A stretch of DNA of 64,000 bases from Megalonaias nervosa (Eukaryota; Mollusca; Bivalvia; Unionida; Unionidae): NCBI GenBank assembly GCA_016617855.1, contig JAECUM010013004.1, positions 1 to 64,000 of the forward strand, written 5' to 3'. Position 1 is the stretch's first letter, and each line of letters starts with the position of its first letter. Below, piece after piece: positions 53,601 through 58,128 of this stretch. The notes beneath the pieces were generated by a model. That model was given only the letters and a program-made list of their open reading frames with translations, had not been told where the DNA came from and did no database searches. The position numbers were made by a program, and so were the translations under genes.

Positions 53601-55727
53601 GCTTTTTATATAAATTGTCACATCACTGTTTATGTTTGTAGTACAACTTTTACCCTACAGCGGGCGCATTCCATCTGTCCAATTTTGTCTTCTGGAATTC
53701 TTGTTCATAAAAAGATCTAGAAATAGGTTCCACAGCATGTTCAGCAATCCTCTACATTACAGTAATTGTTTTTACCATTTTATCAACATGAACATTTCTT
53801 TGGTCCACTTTGCAGTGTAGTCTTTCTCACTCTTTTTAAATTCTAGAATACCTCACTTTGTCACCCACATTAAATTTCTGTATAAAAAATAATTTGCTGG
53901 CAACATCCTCAGGATTTTGTTTGTCACTCACTGGTACAGATGTCATTCCATTGCTTCTATGTTTGGTATTATTGTACTTGCCCACCAGTGGCTGCACAGC
54001 AGATACATACTTATTCATCTTATATTTCATAAAATACCACCACATTGCATTTTTTAATGTACGATTAAATCTTTCAGTGATAACTGCTTTACCTTACAAT
54101 ATTTATGAATTTTTCAAGCCAGTGTTCAAAAAAACTTTCTGCTATGGTCAACCCAGAGTTTTGTGTACTTATGCGATCTTGTGTCCATTTCAAAAGCATG
54201 TGTGTTAGCAACAGCAGTCCTGTTTTTCAGGGGCAAACTACATGCATACTTTCTAAAAATATTATCAGTATTCAAGAAATACATGATGCCACCATTGCTT
54301 CGGGAATATTATTTTAGGCCTGTCAGATCGGTGGGCCAAACGTCATCAACAACTCTGCATCTGGGAGAACATTTTCTTGCTGGTCTTTGTAATTCTTGAG
54401 CAGCATTGTTGTCAGCAATATCCATTGTGACAATGCTAAGTTTACAGTTTGGTTCCATGGCACCTCTGACAAAAGCTGTGTCAGTGCATTCTCAAGGTCC
54501 TTTTGGTTTTAGCATGGCTAATTCGTCCAACATAATTTTGTCACAGTGGCTTTTTTCCTCTGGAAAGTCCCTGTATCAAATGTCATGTGCATAGCTGTTG
54601 CATCTACTTGATTATGGGATTCTTGACGAGGCAGTGTTTGATTATTTGTTTCAAGTTCCACATGCAGATGATTTTAAAGACCTATATACTTATGTCCTGG
54701 CAAGGTCCAGATGACTTTGGGTTTAGGATGCCATCCAATCTGCTCATGAAGATCAAAGGTACTAATGTAAATTTTATGATGTTTGCAGATGGTTCAGTGG
54801 CCACCAACAGTTTCACTGCCCTAAATACAAATATCATCAGCTCAAGCATGCATATATACCAGTAAAATATAAAATAGAATACTGGCACAGCCTTCCATTT
54901 CTGGTTTACATGTATAAGACTATATTGGGATGTTGAGGACACTCTGCATTGTTGGAACCAGAGGTTCCTCCATCCACTTTAACAAATATAGATTTCTTTT
55001 TGCTGCAAAGGGCACACTTTCACATCCTCTTCGGGTGGCCATCTTTTGTCTGTTTTGGAACTTCATCTACACTTTCCATACTTTGTCTGCATAATAAGCA
55101 AAATCTGCCACTATAATTTTCCCCAAAATGATAATAACCTTTGTACACATTATTTTTCATACTTTTAAGAAAGAAAAGTTCATTTTTTGAATGAAAAAAT
55201 ACATGTCTGTGAAATTTCAGGAGCCAAGCCACAATCATGTTATATCTGAATTCATGTGATAATGGAGCGTGGTATAGCTGGGTCACTCTGTATATGGTTG
55301 ATGTGCAGTGAGGTTTTACTTATTTCTTATGGCCTATTTTGGGAAACATTTCTTGAAAATTGTTGAAGGAATGAGGAATTTTCAGAATTCTGTTTATTTA
55401 GTATTTGTGCAGCTGTGTGCAGTATTACTGCTGGACATTCACAAATGTACAGGAAACATTCTTATTTTTCTTTGAGACAGATGGAAAGTATGTTGTTTGC
55501 TATATAAGAAAAACATGTTCAAAGAAACATGCCTTAAATGTGGGAATATGTATGTCCATGACTAAATGTATATCTATTTGCTTTGCTTTTGATTACAGGT
55601 AATATCAGCAGGCACAGAGGCCTTTGTAAATCACTGGTACATGAACGGTGACTGTAAGTCCAGGGTACCCTGTACACCAACCAGTGTTTTCAGTGTAGCC
55701 ATCAACAGAGAGTCAGAAAATAACAGG
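9518..55727 (+). CDS. THOC6: THOC6-like THO complex subunit 6 (WD40 protein), 13 exons, C-terminus missing
   Basis: Exons: 9518-9532, 12182-12297, 18908-18972, 27709-27763, 30789-30840, 33364-33401, 35451-35499, 36813-36893, 38938-39037, 46510-46562, 48742-48810, 52683-52796, 55599-55727. All introns are GT-AG and every phase fits, giving 312 codons without a stop (human THOC6 has 341). The order of motifs follows THOC6: [20 protein letters not shown], then [12 protein letters not shown], then [52 protein letters not shown] and a C-terminal blade with [17 protein letters not shown]6 forms a seven-bladed propeller in the nuclear THO/TREX complex, which couples transcription to mRNA export. The final blade strand (about 26 residues) and the stop were not found before 64000. 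Coding exons total under 1 kb in about 46 kb. Confidence 0.92.
9533..10130. other. THOC6 intron 1, 5' part
   Basis: No exon is called here. At 9660-9753 one frame is open and protein-like ([19 protein letters not shown]), but I cannot link it to a gene. At 9898-9965 a sequence with TCCTACA...ACCCTGATATTTATGTTTT is a third copy of the terminal repeat of the element at 10131-10773. Confidence 0.35.
10131..10773. mobile_element. TIR-bearing non-autonomous element (MITE-like) with nested SINE
   Basis: The left end (10131-10240) and the reverse complement of the right end (10680-10773) share TCCTACA, ACCCTGATAT, CTTACTGCCTAAATA and a GGTCAACTGACGGG-like block in the same order, with gaps. This looks like old terminal inverted repeats. 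No transposase is visible. The interior is interrupted by the SINE at 10377-10474. Direct flanking duplication is not clear. Confidence 0.45.
10377..10474 (+). mobile_element. 5'-truncated SINE copy (AAC-tailed family)
   Basis: From AGGGTTTTCCC to an AACAAC tail it matches the 3' part of the SINE at 50426-50695. It is flanked by an 18-bp direct repeat with two mismatches (10359-10376 and 10475-10492, ACCTGATCTTGGCTTTCC and its variant), an aged target-site duplication. Confidence 0.8.
10774..12181. other. THOC6 intron 1, 3' part
   Basis: AT-rich intron. A stretch at 11790-11960 begins CAGTACAATCTCCTCGATATAAC and resembles a decayed pogo/Tigger-type terminus, but no second end was paired with it. 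Otherwise I see nothing. It ends with a TTTTCTGCTTTTCAG acceptor. Confidence 0.4.
12182..12297 (+). CDS. THOC6: THOC6-like exon 2
   Basis: Reads [17 protein letters not shown] followed by [21 protein letters not shown]. It matches the THOC6 N-terminal blade ([14 protein letters not shown] in human). It starts in phase 0 and ends with two bases (AG) of a split codon; donor GTTTTG. Confidence 0.95.
12298..13197. other. THOC6 intron 2, first part
   Basis: Contains a possible decayed inverted-repeat end at about 12736-12800 (GGGCAAGTGG...CTTGCCCTGACTCAAAATCCACTTGCCC). This resembles the reverse complement of 16130-16187. The two may bound an old element of about 3.4 kb into which the pogo-like copy inserted. 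No matching target-site duplication was found. Confidence 0.3.
13586..13679. mobile_element. Nested MITE with 16-17 bp perfect TIRs
   Basis: AGTCTGGTTCCCTGCTT at 13585-13601 is perfectly inverted at 13664-13680. TA flanks both ends. The 94-bp unit has no coding capacity. The open frame 13472-13906 runs through it and is therefore not called as a gene. Confidence 0.7.
14391..14496 (+). pseudogene. Remnant of pogo-like transposase N-terminus
   Basis: ATG at 14391 with a basic start (TKKRQIL) and [20 protein letters not shown] before a TAA. Downstream, after a shift, NVGKTNL resembles the recognition helix region (VGKTQ) of psq-type HTH domains. Only the DNA-binding end survives. It lies inside the element with TA-flanked TIRs. 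Confidence 0.5.
14854..16240. other. THOC6 intron 2, middle: unclassified repeat-like DNA
   Basis: Open frames at 15060-15335 and 15769-16062 have no recognisable domain. Sequences with GGGCTTGT motifs at 14960-14975 and 16135-16165 suggest decayed repeat ends. I cannot assign a family. Confidence 0.3.
16241..17819. mobile_element. hAT-like DNA transposon (probably non-autonomous)
   Basis: The left end CAGGGATGGCCCTGGGTTT and the inverted right end CAGGAATCGCTTTGGGCTT form imperfect TIRs, each followed by TTGTCGCCA-type sequence. Both sides carry the direct repeat TACAGAT (16234-16240 and 17820-17826), close to the 8-bp duplication of hAT transposons. Internal open frames (16954-17163 and 17374-17595) show no recognisable transposase, so it is either decayed or non-autonomous. 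Confidence 0.6.
18263..18482 (+). repeat. 40-bp minisatellite
   Basis: Five units of TGTAGTCTTGAAGTCTGTAT plus CATGATGGGCATAAGATCAA, starting at 18263, 18303, 18343, 18383 and 18423, then a partial sixth. The first four are identical; only the last units diverge, so amplification is recent. Confidence 0.95.
18908..18972 (+). CDS. THOC6: THOC6-like exon 3
   Basis: Completes the split Ser codon, then reads [21 protein letters not shown] and ends with one base (G). It corresponds to the variable linker after the first THOC6 blade. Acceptor TTTACAG, donor GTTGGC. Confidence 0.85.
18973..19889. other. THOC6 intron 3, before the DIRS-like element
   Basis: No exon is seen. The segment 19080-19235, ending GTAAGACAATAAACCAAACTC, may be a decayed SINE tail, but it lacks a clear head or target-site duplication. 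Confidence 0.35.
19890..20140 (-). repeat. DIRS 3' inverted terminal repeat
   Basis: Its inner part (CATAATACCTTAGGAGAACT ... AGGGAGCTAAAAGTTGTCTG ... ATGTCAGTTACTACT) matches the reverse complement of 24940-25165. The outermost bases (GTTTCTTCGAGAATACC) differ from the other end, as in known DIRS elements. Confidence 0.85.
20168..20260 (-). repeat. DIRS internal complementary region
   Basis: The first half, GGGTAAGTATTCTCGAAGAA then ACATATTTTAC, is the reverse complement of the left outer end (about 19890-19932). The second half, TTTCTTCTTCAAATATGTTA then CCAATCATAATACCTTAGG, is the reverse complement of the right outer end (about 25127-25165). The two meet in the middle. In the DIRS-1 model this region templates circularisation. 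Confidence 0.85.
20455..21430 (-). pseudogene. DIRS tyrosine recombinase relic
   Basis: Translated in the minus direction with frame changes, it shows [20 protein letters not shown], then the core-binding region, then [26 protein letters not shown] blocks. The catalytic end reads [15 protein letters not shown], then a TGA where a Trp is usual, then [19 protein letters not shown], and closes at a TAG (20455-20457). The box II His of HxxR is Gln here. The Arg and the nucleophilic Tyr (FYL) remain. The family normally integrates DIRS circles without a DDE integrase. Confidence 0.75.
21560..21860 (-). pseudogene. DIRS RNase H relic
   Basis: The minus strand reads [15 protein letters not shown], then about 50 residues later [20 protein letters not shown] then RHGG. 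These are the TDAS and DNST blocks with the catalytic Asp residues of the RNase H that follows RT in DIRS elements. It is broken by at least one stop. Confidence 0.75.
22097..22300 (-). pseudogene. DIRS reverse transcriptase C-terminal fragment
   Basis: [20 protein letters not shown] resembles the DIRS RT motif G-F-L-(V/I)-N-x-x-K-S-D-L-(V/I)-P-S-(Q/H) that follows the catalytic box. The catalytic part of RT upstream is deleted or unreadable. Confidence 0.7.
24940..25165 (-). repeat. DIRS 5' inverted terminal repeat
   Basis: Its reverse complement aligns with 19890-20140 over most of its length. The outer end reads TTGGGTAACATATTTGAAGA AGAA on the plus strand. Confidence 0.85.
25166..27708. 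other. THOC6 intron 3, after the DIRS-like element
   Basis: AT-rich. Contains a (TA)n microsatellite at about 25712-25760 followed by TG repeats. The open frame at 25630-25833 is a product of this repeat. No exon or element was identified in the rest. Confidence 0.45.
25712..25760. repeat. (TA)n microsatellite
   Basis: Uninterrupted TA run followed by TGTGTG. Confidence 0.95.
27709..27763 (+). CDS. THOC6: THOC6-like exon 4
   Basis: Completes an Ala codon and reads [18 protein letters not shown], leaving AG. It corresponds to the strand pair after THOC6 blade 1 (human HDGPVYSMVSTDRHLL). Acceptor CTTTCAG, donor GTAAAG. Confidence 0.9.
27832..28018. mobile_element. Small hAT-like non-autonomous element
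   Basis: The left end GGGTCGGCAACCTACAG and the inverted right end GCAGGGGTTGGCAACTT share the GGGKYGGCAAC core. Both are followed inside by TGTGCCAC-type repeats. An exact 8-bp direct repeat, ATTAGAAT, flanks the unit (27824-27831 and 28019-28026), as hAT elements produce. Length is 187 bp, with no coding capacity. Confidence 0.8.
28027..30788. other. THOC6 intron 4, remainder
   Basis: No exon is seen. At 28090-28160, CTAATAAGACCACC and GGGGTCTTAGTAATAAGG resemble short decayed pogo-type ends. Around 28430-28760, open frames overlap on both strands in a repeat-like segment with GAGTTATCTCCCTTTGT. None shows a domain. Confidence 0.35.
30789..30840 (+). CDS. THOC6: THOC6-like exon 5
   Basis: Completes a Ser codon and reads [18 protein letters not shown]. 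It matches the human block LLSAGDGEVKAWLWAEML, a WD40 D-A strand with W-K-W in place of the usual WD. Acceptor TTTCAG, donor GTAAAC, phase 0. Confidence 0.95.
30841..31559. other. THOC6 intron 5, first part
   Basis: AT-rich, no recognised exon or repeat. The small open frames at 31189-31556 are not supported. Confidence 0.35.
31560..31990 (+). mobile_element. DIRS-like RT fragment
   Basis: With one frame it reads [20 protein letters not shown] and then [12 protein letters not shown]. This is the same post-catalytic RT block seen in the element at 19890-25165 and in the relic at 39600-44830. Frameshifts and stops follow. No terminal structure is present. Confidence 0.65.
32795..32852 (-). mobile_element. 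Possible tRNA-like SINE head fragment
   Basis: The minus strand reads TTGGTCTAGTGGTAAGC, then GGTTTCAATCAC about 25 bases later. These resemble RNA polymerase III A and B boxes. Only this short head is visible, and it abuts the next SINE. Confidence 0.35.
32853..33171 (+). mobile_element. tRNA-derived SINE (family B, copy 1)
   Basis: The head has an A-box-like TGGCTAAAGTGGTTAGAGC and a B box GGTTCGAACCC. A body follows (GGTACTAACAGC ... CAGCATTAAGAGGTTAGTGT ... GGGACATCATGCTACATGTC ... GCATGATGCCCCAGTGCTAG) that is shared with 61361-61672. A 13-bp target-site duplication, AGACCAAGCAATC, lies at 32840-32852 and, with one mismatch, 33172-33184. A V-SINE family such as molluscan RUDI is possible, but I cannot confirm it. 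Confidence 0.85.
33364..33401 (+). CDS. THOC6: THOC6-like exon 6
   Basis: Reads [12 protein letters not shown] and leaves AG. It parallels human GCKELWRRQPPY, a loop leading to blade 3. Acceptor TTTCAG, donor GTAAAT. This is a very short exon, supported by exact phase on both sides. Confidence 0.85.
33527..34511 (+). mobile_element. Penelope-like element fragment with terminal inverted repeats
   Basis: A 74-bp sequence at 33527-33600 is inverted, with few changes, at 34438-34511. Its core is AACAGTGCAAAACTAGTATC TAACTAGCCTGAGCGCTTT. Between the copies lies a GIY-YIG endonuclease relic. TA microsatellites flank both ends (33416-33441 and 34516-34552), suggesting insertion into a TA run. No RT domain is present, so this is a truncated copy. 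Penelope-like elements are known to carry terminal LTR-like repeats in direct or inverted arrangement. Confidence 0.8.
33596..34083 (+). pseudogene. Penelope-like GIY-YIG endonuclease relic
   Basis: The frame from 33596 begins [13 protein letters not shown], then has a Cys cluster [11 protein letters not shown], then [20 protein letters not shown] (the GIY-YIG core in its Penelope form). It hits a TAG at 33854-33856. The same frame continues with INRHRSDW (the HRSD/R helix) and [16 protein letters not shown] (a conserved His block), then a second stop, then [14 protein letters not shown]. This is the endonuclease that follows RT in canonical Penelope-like elements. Two in-frame stops show it is dead. 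Confidence 0.85.
34516..34564. repeat. (TA)n(CA)n microsatellite
   Basis: TA run followed by CA repeats at the right edge of the Penelope-like fragment. Confidence 0.9.
34565..35450. other. THOC6 intron 6, end
   Basis: Holds a TAG trinucleotide run near 34900 and an AC-rich stretch at about 35195-35265. No gene is seen. Confidence 0.4.
35451..35499 (+). CDS. THOC6: THOC6-like exon 7
   Basis: Completes an Arg codon and reads [17 protein letters not shown], parallel to human SLEVPEINALLLVPKE. Acceptor CATTTAG, donor GTAAAT, phase 0. Confidence 0.9.
35715..35830 (+). repeat. Dispersed repeat, copy 1 (partial)
   Basis: Shares GTATTGACCATATTTCACTT then GGAGGGTGC and GTGTAGTTCAGTGAACT with copies at 37735-38110 and 46080-46345. 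The family was not recognised. Confidence 0.6.
36060..36470 (+). mobile_element. DIRS-like 3' end (internal complementary region plus terminal repeat)
   Basis: Bases 36080-36275 match, in direct orientation, the reverse complement of 20160-20335. They include GAAGCTGTCTCA, CCTTAGGGGACTGGAGATG, CCTCCCTCCACCTGTTACC and TATTCTCCTAAGATATTATG. The following part, ending GGGAGGGCTGG and GAAACATATTTCACTAGAAA, corresponds to the terminal repeat. Only the 3' end of this copy is visible. Confidence 0.75.
36813..36893 (+). CDS. THOC6: THOC6-like exon 8
   Basis: Reads [27 protein letters not shown], a clear WD40 repeat with [11 protein letters not shown] (human LAGGDCQLHTMDLETG). Acceptor TTTTGCAG, donor GTCAGT (a less common +3 C), phase 0. 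Confidence 0.95.
36894..38937. other. THOC6 intron 8
   Basis: Contains the dispersed repeat at 37735-38110. A stretch at 37040-37210 is rich in GTAATTGATTAC/GTAATCGATTAC motifs that may be a decayed element end. A possible old SINE lies near 38500-38600 (GAGTTTGATTCTTTG). No other gene is seen. Confidence 0.4.
37735..38110 (+). repeat. Dispersed repeat, copy 2
   Basis: Begins TACAGTATGTACATAATATA TTGACC and contains GATGGAGGGTGCC, AAATCTCCGGTCTCT and GGGCTGACTCCACC. The same order is found in 46080-46345. It has no open frame and no recognised family. Confidence 0.6.
38938..39037 (+). CDS. THOC6: THOC6-like exon 9
   Basis: Reads [33 protein letters not shown] and leaves G. GHTDYVH and [10 protein letters not shown] are the classic WD40 GH and WD elements and match human LRGHTDYIHCLAL and SGGEDGAVRLWD. 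Acceptor ATTACAG, donor GTAAGT. Confidence 0.97.
40574..41010 (+). pseudogene. DIRS RT fragments
   Basis: [20 protein letters not shown] then [15 protein letters not shown] match the DIRS RT start (F-(F/V)-V-P-K-K...D-L-S-x-L-N...TPxFRMET). Further on, [20 protein letters not shown] is the KSDL-x-PSQ block. The catalytic box between them is not intact. Confidence 0.75.
41640..41900 (+). pseudogene. DIRS pol spacer fragment
   Basis: [20 protein letters not shown] followed by [12 protein letters not shown] resembles the stretch after RNase H in DIRS/gypsy-like pol proteins (D-A-F-x-F-P-P-x-x-L-I-P-x-x-L-x-K). It is followed by many stops. Confidence 0.55.
43670..43830 (+). pseudogene. DIRS tyrosine recombinase tail
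   Basis: Reads [20 protein letters not shown] and then, after a shift, [16 protein letters not shown]. Compared with the other copy (SQQVRADAT ... [10 protein letters not shown]), this one keeps the box II His but has Met in place of the catalytic Arg. The Tyr remains. Confidence 0.65.
44831..46509. other. THOC6 intron 9, end
   Basis: Contains a TG run near 45230-45250 and the dispersed repeat at 46080-46345. Nothing else is recognised. Confidence 0.4.
46080..46345 (+). repeat. Dispersed repeat, copy 3
   Basis: Matches 37735-38110 in order: TACAGTACACCAAGTGTGTT, GATATTTCGCTCATGCTGG, AAGCCTGTGAAATCTCCAG and GACCTGACTCCAC. Confidence 0.6.
46510..46562 (+). CDS. THOC6: THOC6-like exon 10
   Basis: Completes the Asp of WD and reads [18 protein letters not shown], parallel to human DLRTAKEVQTIEVYKHEE. 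Acceptor CTTTTTAG, donor GTATGA, phase 0. Confidence 0.93.
46800..48540 (+). repeat. Large minisatellite array (units of about 40, 50 and 52 bp)
   Basis: Three related unit types follow each other. About 46800-47200 has units of about 40 bp (TTATAAGGCCAGTATGTCCA TGAATCACATGATTTC). About 47200-47900 has 50-bp units (GGATCACATTTCATTACAAA ATGATATC...TGCCAGTATATCAT). About 47900-48540 has 52-bp units (CATTTCATTAGAACATGAGT TCC...AAGGCTGGTATAGTCAT). Open frames such as 47394-47621 exist only because of the repetition. The first units begin CTCCCTCAATATAATGCC, like a decayed pogo-type end, which may be the seed. Confidence 0.93.
48742..48810 (+). CDS. THOC6: THOC6-like exon 11
   Basis: Reads [23 protein letters not shown], matching human [21 protein letters not shown], one of the most distinctive THOC6 segments. 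Acceptor CTTTTCAG, donor GTAAAT, both phase 0. The longer open frame at 48652-49056 simply reads through this exon into the intron. Confidence 0.96.
49081..49288 (+). repeat. 26-bp minisatellite
   Basis: Eight tandem units of TATGAATTTAATTACCTGGG TAGTGG with small variations. Confidence 0.93.
49289..50079. other. THOC6 intron 11, between minisatellites
   Basis: No exon is recognised. The open frames at 49285-49536 and 49815-50000 have no domain. Confidence 0.35.
50080..50910 (+). repeat. 42-bp minisatellite, interrupted by a SINE
   Basis: Units of CATCTACATCTACTGATCAG ATGGTCAGTATGGGATTTTCAC: eight before and five after the SINE at 50426-50695. As 42 is divisible by three, two frames stay open as 14-residue repeats (for example [14 protein letters not shown]), which mimic a repeat protein. 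A single diverged unit remains at 51045-51070. Confidence 0.95.
50426..50695 (+). mobile_element. Full-length tRNA-derived SINE with (AAC)n tail (family A)
   Basis: The head carries an A-box-like GTGGCCGAGTGGTCTAGAGC and a B box GGGTTCGAGTC, close to a Leu/Ser-type tRNA. The body (AGAAAGCTTGCCAGTAGCTT ... TCCTCCACCATTAATACTGG ... TATAGCCTATCGTGTGCTCA) ends in a long CAACAA tail. It interrupts the 42-bp array. The array sequence ACCATCTACATCTA is duplicated at 50412-50425 and 50696-50709, a 14-bp target-site duplication. Truncated relatives lie at 3887-4029 and 10377-10474. Confidence 0.9.
50911..52682. other. THOC6 intron 11, end
   Basis: AT-rich. A loose internal repeat occurs near 52130-52380 (ATGGGATGTTGCTTGT / ATGGAATATTGCTTGT). 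No gene or classified element was seen. Confidence 0.4.
52683..52796 (+). CDS. THOC6: THOC6-like exon 12
   Basis: Reads [38 protein letters not shown]. It matches human [20 protein letters not shown] IF...VTFYQDL. CGGGP and W-LRS are specific to THOC6. Acceptor GATTCTTAG, donor GTAAGT. Confidence 0.97.
52797..53829. other. THOC6 intron 12, first part
   Basis: No feature is recognised. Confidence 0.35.
53830..54420 (-). pseudogene. Retroviral-type (rve) integrase relic
   Basis: Across frames the minus strand shows [13 protein letters not shown] (first catalytic Asp, near 54330), [10 protein letters not shown] (second Asp, near 54148) and [11 protein letters not shown] (catalytic Glu, codon at 54073-54075). 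These are followed by [19 protein letters not shown] and [12 protein letters not shown], the C-terminal region that follows the core in Polinton- and Ginger-type integrases. The DDE triad can be seen, but the frame breaks several times. Confidence 0.75.
54540..54860 (-). pseudogene. Phospholipase A2-like relic
   Basis: The minus strand contains [16 protein letters not shown] and, after a stop, [13 protein letters not shown], then in another frame [22 protein letters not shown]. LPGHKYxGP and NxVDxxAxxHD are the signatures of the parvovirus/adintovirus-type PLA2 domain. The His-Asp pair is not intact here. The assignment is by pattern only. Confidence 0.45.
54970..55286 (-). pseudogene. Zinc-ribbon-like relic
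   Basis: [27 protein letters not shown], a stop, then [14 protein letters not shown]. Two CxxC pairs spaced like the small YCxxCR...CxxCxxKK zinc ribbons (DUF5679-type) found in Polinton-related elements. It lies directly upstream of the PLA2-like and integrase pieces. Confidence 0.45.
55599..55727 (+). CDS. THOC6: THOC6-like exon 13 (last visible)
   Basis: Reads [43 protein letters not shown]. It corresponds to human [20 protein letters not shown] followed by SLSLN. Acceptor GATTACAG, donor GTATGT, phase 0. A further exon must encode the closing strand and the stop. Confidence 0.93.
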
Positions 55728-56351
55728 GTATGTAATTTATCATCATCTGCATGGGCAGTTATCAGTTCATTTTAGTGCTTGATGAAACTGAAGTTCTAGT
55801 AAACAAATTTCAGTGCAATGCAACTGTGTATATGTGTTCCTCTTATCCCAAGGATGAACCCTTTTGATTTAGGGGTCAGTATCTTAAGGTCGTGGCATCG
55901 GTAACGAAAACTAGATTTTAATATTGAATTTCATTTCTGGATGATAAATTAAGTTCTAGATAACAGAATTCAAACAAAACAGTACGTTTATTTCCTTAGT
56001 ACCAGGAAGAACTCTATTTTTTTTTTTTTTATTAAGGGTCATTTACTTCAAAGTCAAGGTCACTGGTACTAAAAATAGATTTTGTTTATGTATTTCCAAT
56101 GATAACATGCTAAAATGTTAACCTTCTGTGAATAGTTTTAAATCCAAAATATACATGCAAGTTTATCTTATCCATTCTTCCAAATAAGCAAGGTTCATAG
56201 CTTATAAAGTTGTATGTACAACAGATGTAACTACATACAGGATACCATCTCAGTTTTAGGCCATATGTGCATGTCTTTATATATGTACTCAAAATACACT
56301 GGTATAAAGATGCAAAAATGTATTCAGGCAACTAACTTTATGTTGGTAGAG
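55728..56351. other. Presumed THOC6 intron 13, first part
   Basis: No final THOC6 exon was found. A repeated phrase, AAGGTC(A/G)TGGCATCGGTAAC then AAACTAGATTTTAATATTGA, and AAGGTCACTGGTACTAAAAA then TAGATTTTG (about 55890-56100), suggests an internal tandem duplication. Confidence 0.35.
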
Positions 56352-57040
56352 CAGACCTGCCAACCCTTATGACTTTGCCGTAAGTCATACAGAAATGACC
56401 TTAAAATATGGACTTACAGAATAAAAACACAAATTATGGAAATACGATTACTGGCTTGTTCGTGTTTGGATTCAGTGGAATTGGTTAGGGAACCAGGCTA
56501 ACTTTACTGGAGTATCTGAGATGCTTTAGACTGTGTGTATTTTCTGATGAAAAATGTCAGCATGATCAAGCTGTTGCTAATTTATTTTTTTTAAATGGTG
56601 TCTGTAAAGCAACATATCAGGACAAAGGGACAATAGACCTCTTAAAAAGTTTTAATAAAAGGGAATATTCAAATACTTGGCGCTAAAAAACAAAAATGGC
56701 AACATTGATGTTTAGTGGACATCATGTGTTGAATTGAGTATGTCACATGGCAGGAAAGATGATTGATAGTTGAGATATATCAAGAAGCCATTGAGCTCCA
56801 TAGAGTTTGGAACTGCTGTTTGTGTAACTGTACTGGAGGTAATGAAGGTTCAAGTTAACTTTACAAACTTTTGTGCCGAATACGGTGTTTACTATCGCTG
56901 CTTCAGTCTTGAATCTTGTTTTAGGACTTTTAAATGCATATTTTCCACCTTGACAATAGCGGTGAATGATATTTAATTTCACCTTACTGAAAATTGGTAC
57001 AAGTTATGGAAAAATAGACCTTCTCAAGAGTTGGCAGGTC
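56352..57040. mobile_element. hAT-like non-autonomous element
   Basis: The left end CAGACCTGCCAACCCTT and the inverted right end CAGACCTGCCAACTCTT form TIRs. TGGTAGAG is repeated at 56344-56351 and 57041-57048, an 8-bp target-site duplication (its overlap with the terminal TG leaves the right boundary open by two bases). No transposase frame is present. Confidence 0.75.
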
Positions 57041-58128
57041 TGGTAGAGAATCATGTGTCATTTGCAGTGATTTTTTTCATAAGTTACAGCTAAAGGTTAT
57101 TGGCAAGGTACTATAAGATATTTGAGATCTTCACCAGAAATCTTTGTTTTTCAGCTGATTTTTCAGTGTTAGAGTCCATATATATTGTGTTTTGGTAATT
57201 AGGTGTTTAATGTAATTAAATGATGTTTACATAAAAAATGGATTCCAGTCAAAGCCCGTTATGTGGGTCAGTTCAGGGTCAGTTTCAGTGGACACGCACA
57301 CTAAGTTGGATTGGCTATCAGCTAATTAGAGACACGGGTCTGCTGTGCTGAGGTAGCTGACAGCGGTCATTCACTTTACAAGTGATCAGCATTGAGAGTG
57401 GACAGAATTCAATTTTCGTATTATATTCTCTTCTTGGTTCAAGAGTTATTTGATATTAGAACTTGACAGTCTTTCAGGACTCATTCATAAGCTATATTGG
57501 AAATATGTTGATATAGTTTTGAATTTCTAGGCATGATGCTAGAATTTGATTCATCTGGATTACATTACAAAAACAACTTACAACTTGCCTGATTCTTTTA
57601 AGTGGATGTTGTGTAGCACCATCTGCTTCACAACCCTATTGTTCTGCTGGGCAATTGCTGACTTCAAAAAACTGTGTTTTGCTTCATGTATATCACCCTA
57701 TTGTTCTGCGGGCAATTGCTGACTTCTTGTATACTGTGGATAAATCGCATCGGCTTTCCTCTTTTCGTGGGTACCCTGGTCATAGTTTGGCATAAAACAG
57801 ACAACAGTGGGATGCTTAGTCACCAAAATATTGGTCAGTGGGAAAACTTCTTTAAAAAATACGTAAATTAACATCCTTGTGCCGGCTTCTCTAAAGAAGG
57901 CTCAACTTGTGCAGATCTTTGAAGAAAATTTGAAGCTAATTCAAGTTGGCAGCCTGACATGAGCCTTTAGGCCCCTGGATTCTGACTCACCCAGAAGGGA
58001 GGGTTTGCAGCAGCTCAGGATGATGTCAGTACCCAGACTCACCCCCTTACCTAGACGAGACTGGGCTTGGTATTTCTGCCAGCCAGCCAGCAGCGAGTCT
58101 TCGGCAATCTACATATGCAGTTAATCCC

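Larger units (their letters stand above)
53830..55290 (-). mobile_element. Polinton/adintovirus-like gene block remnant
   Basis: Read on the minus strand from high to low coordinate, three decayed modules follow each other: a CxxC zinc-ribbon-like piece (about 55110-54970), a phospholipase A2-like piece (about 54860-54540) and a retroviral-type integrase (about 54420-53830). This combination is typical of Polinton/Maverick elements and related adintovirus-like integrations. No terminal repeats, DNA polymerase B, capsid or ATPase genes are seen. Frameshifts occur throughout, so this is a fossil fragment in THOC6 intron 12, antisense to the gene. Confidence 0.55.
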
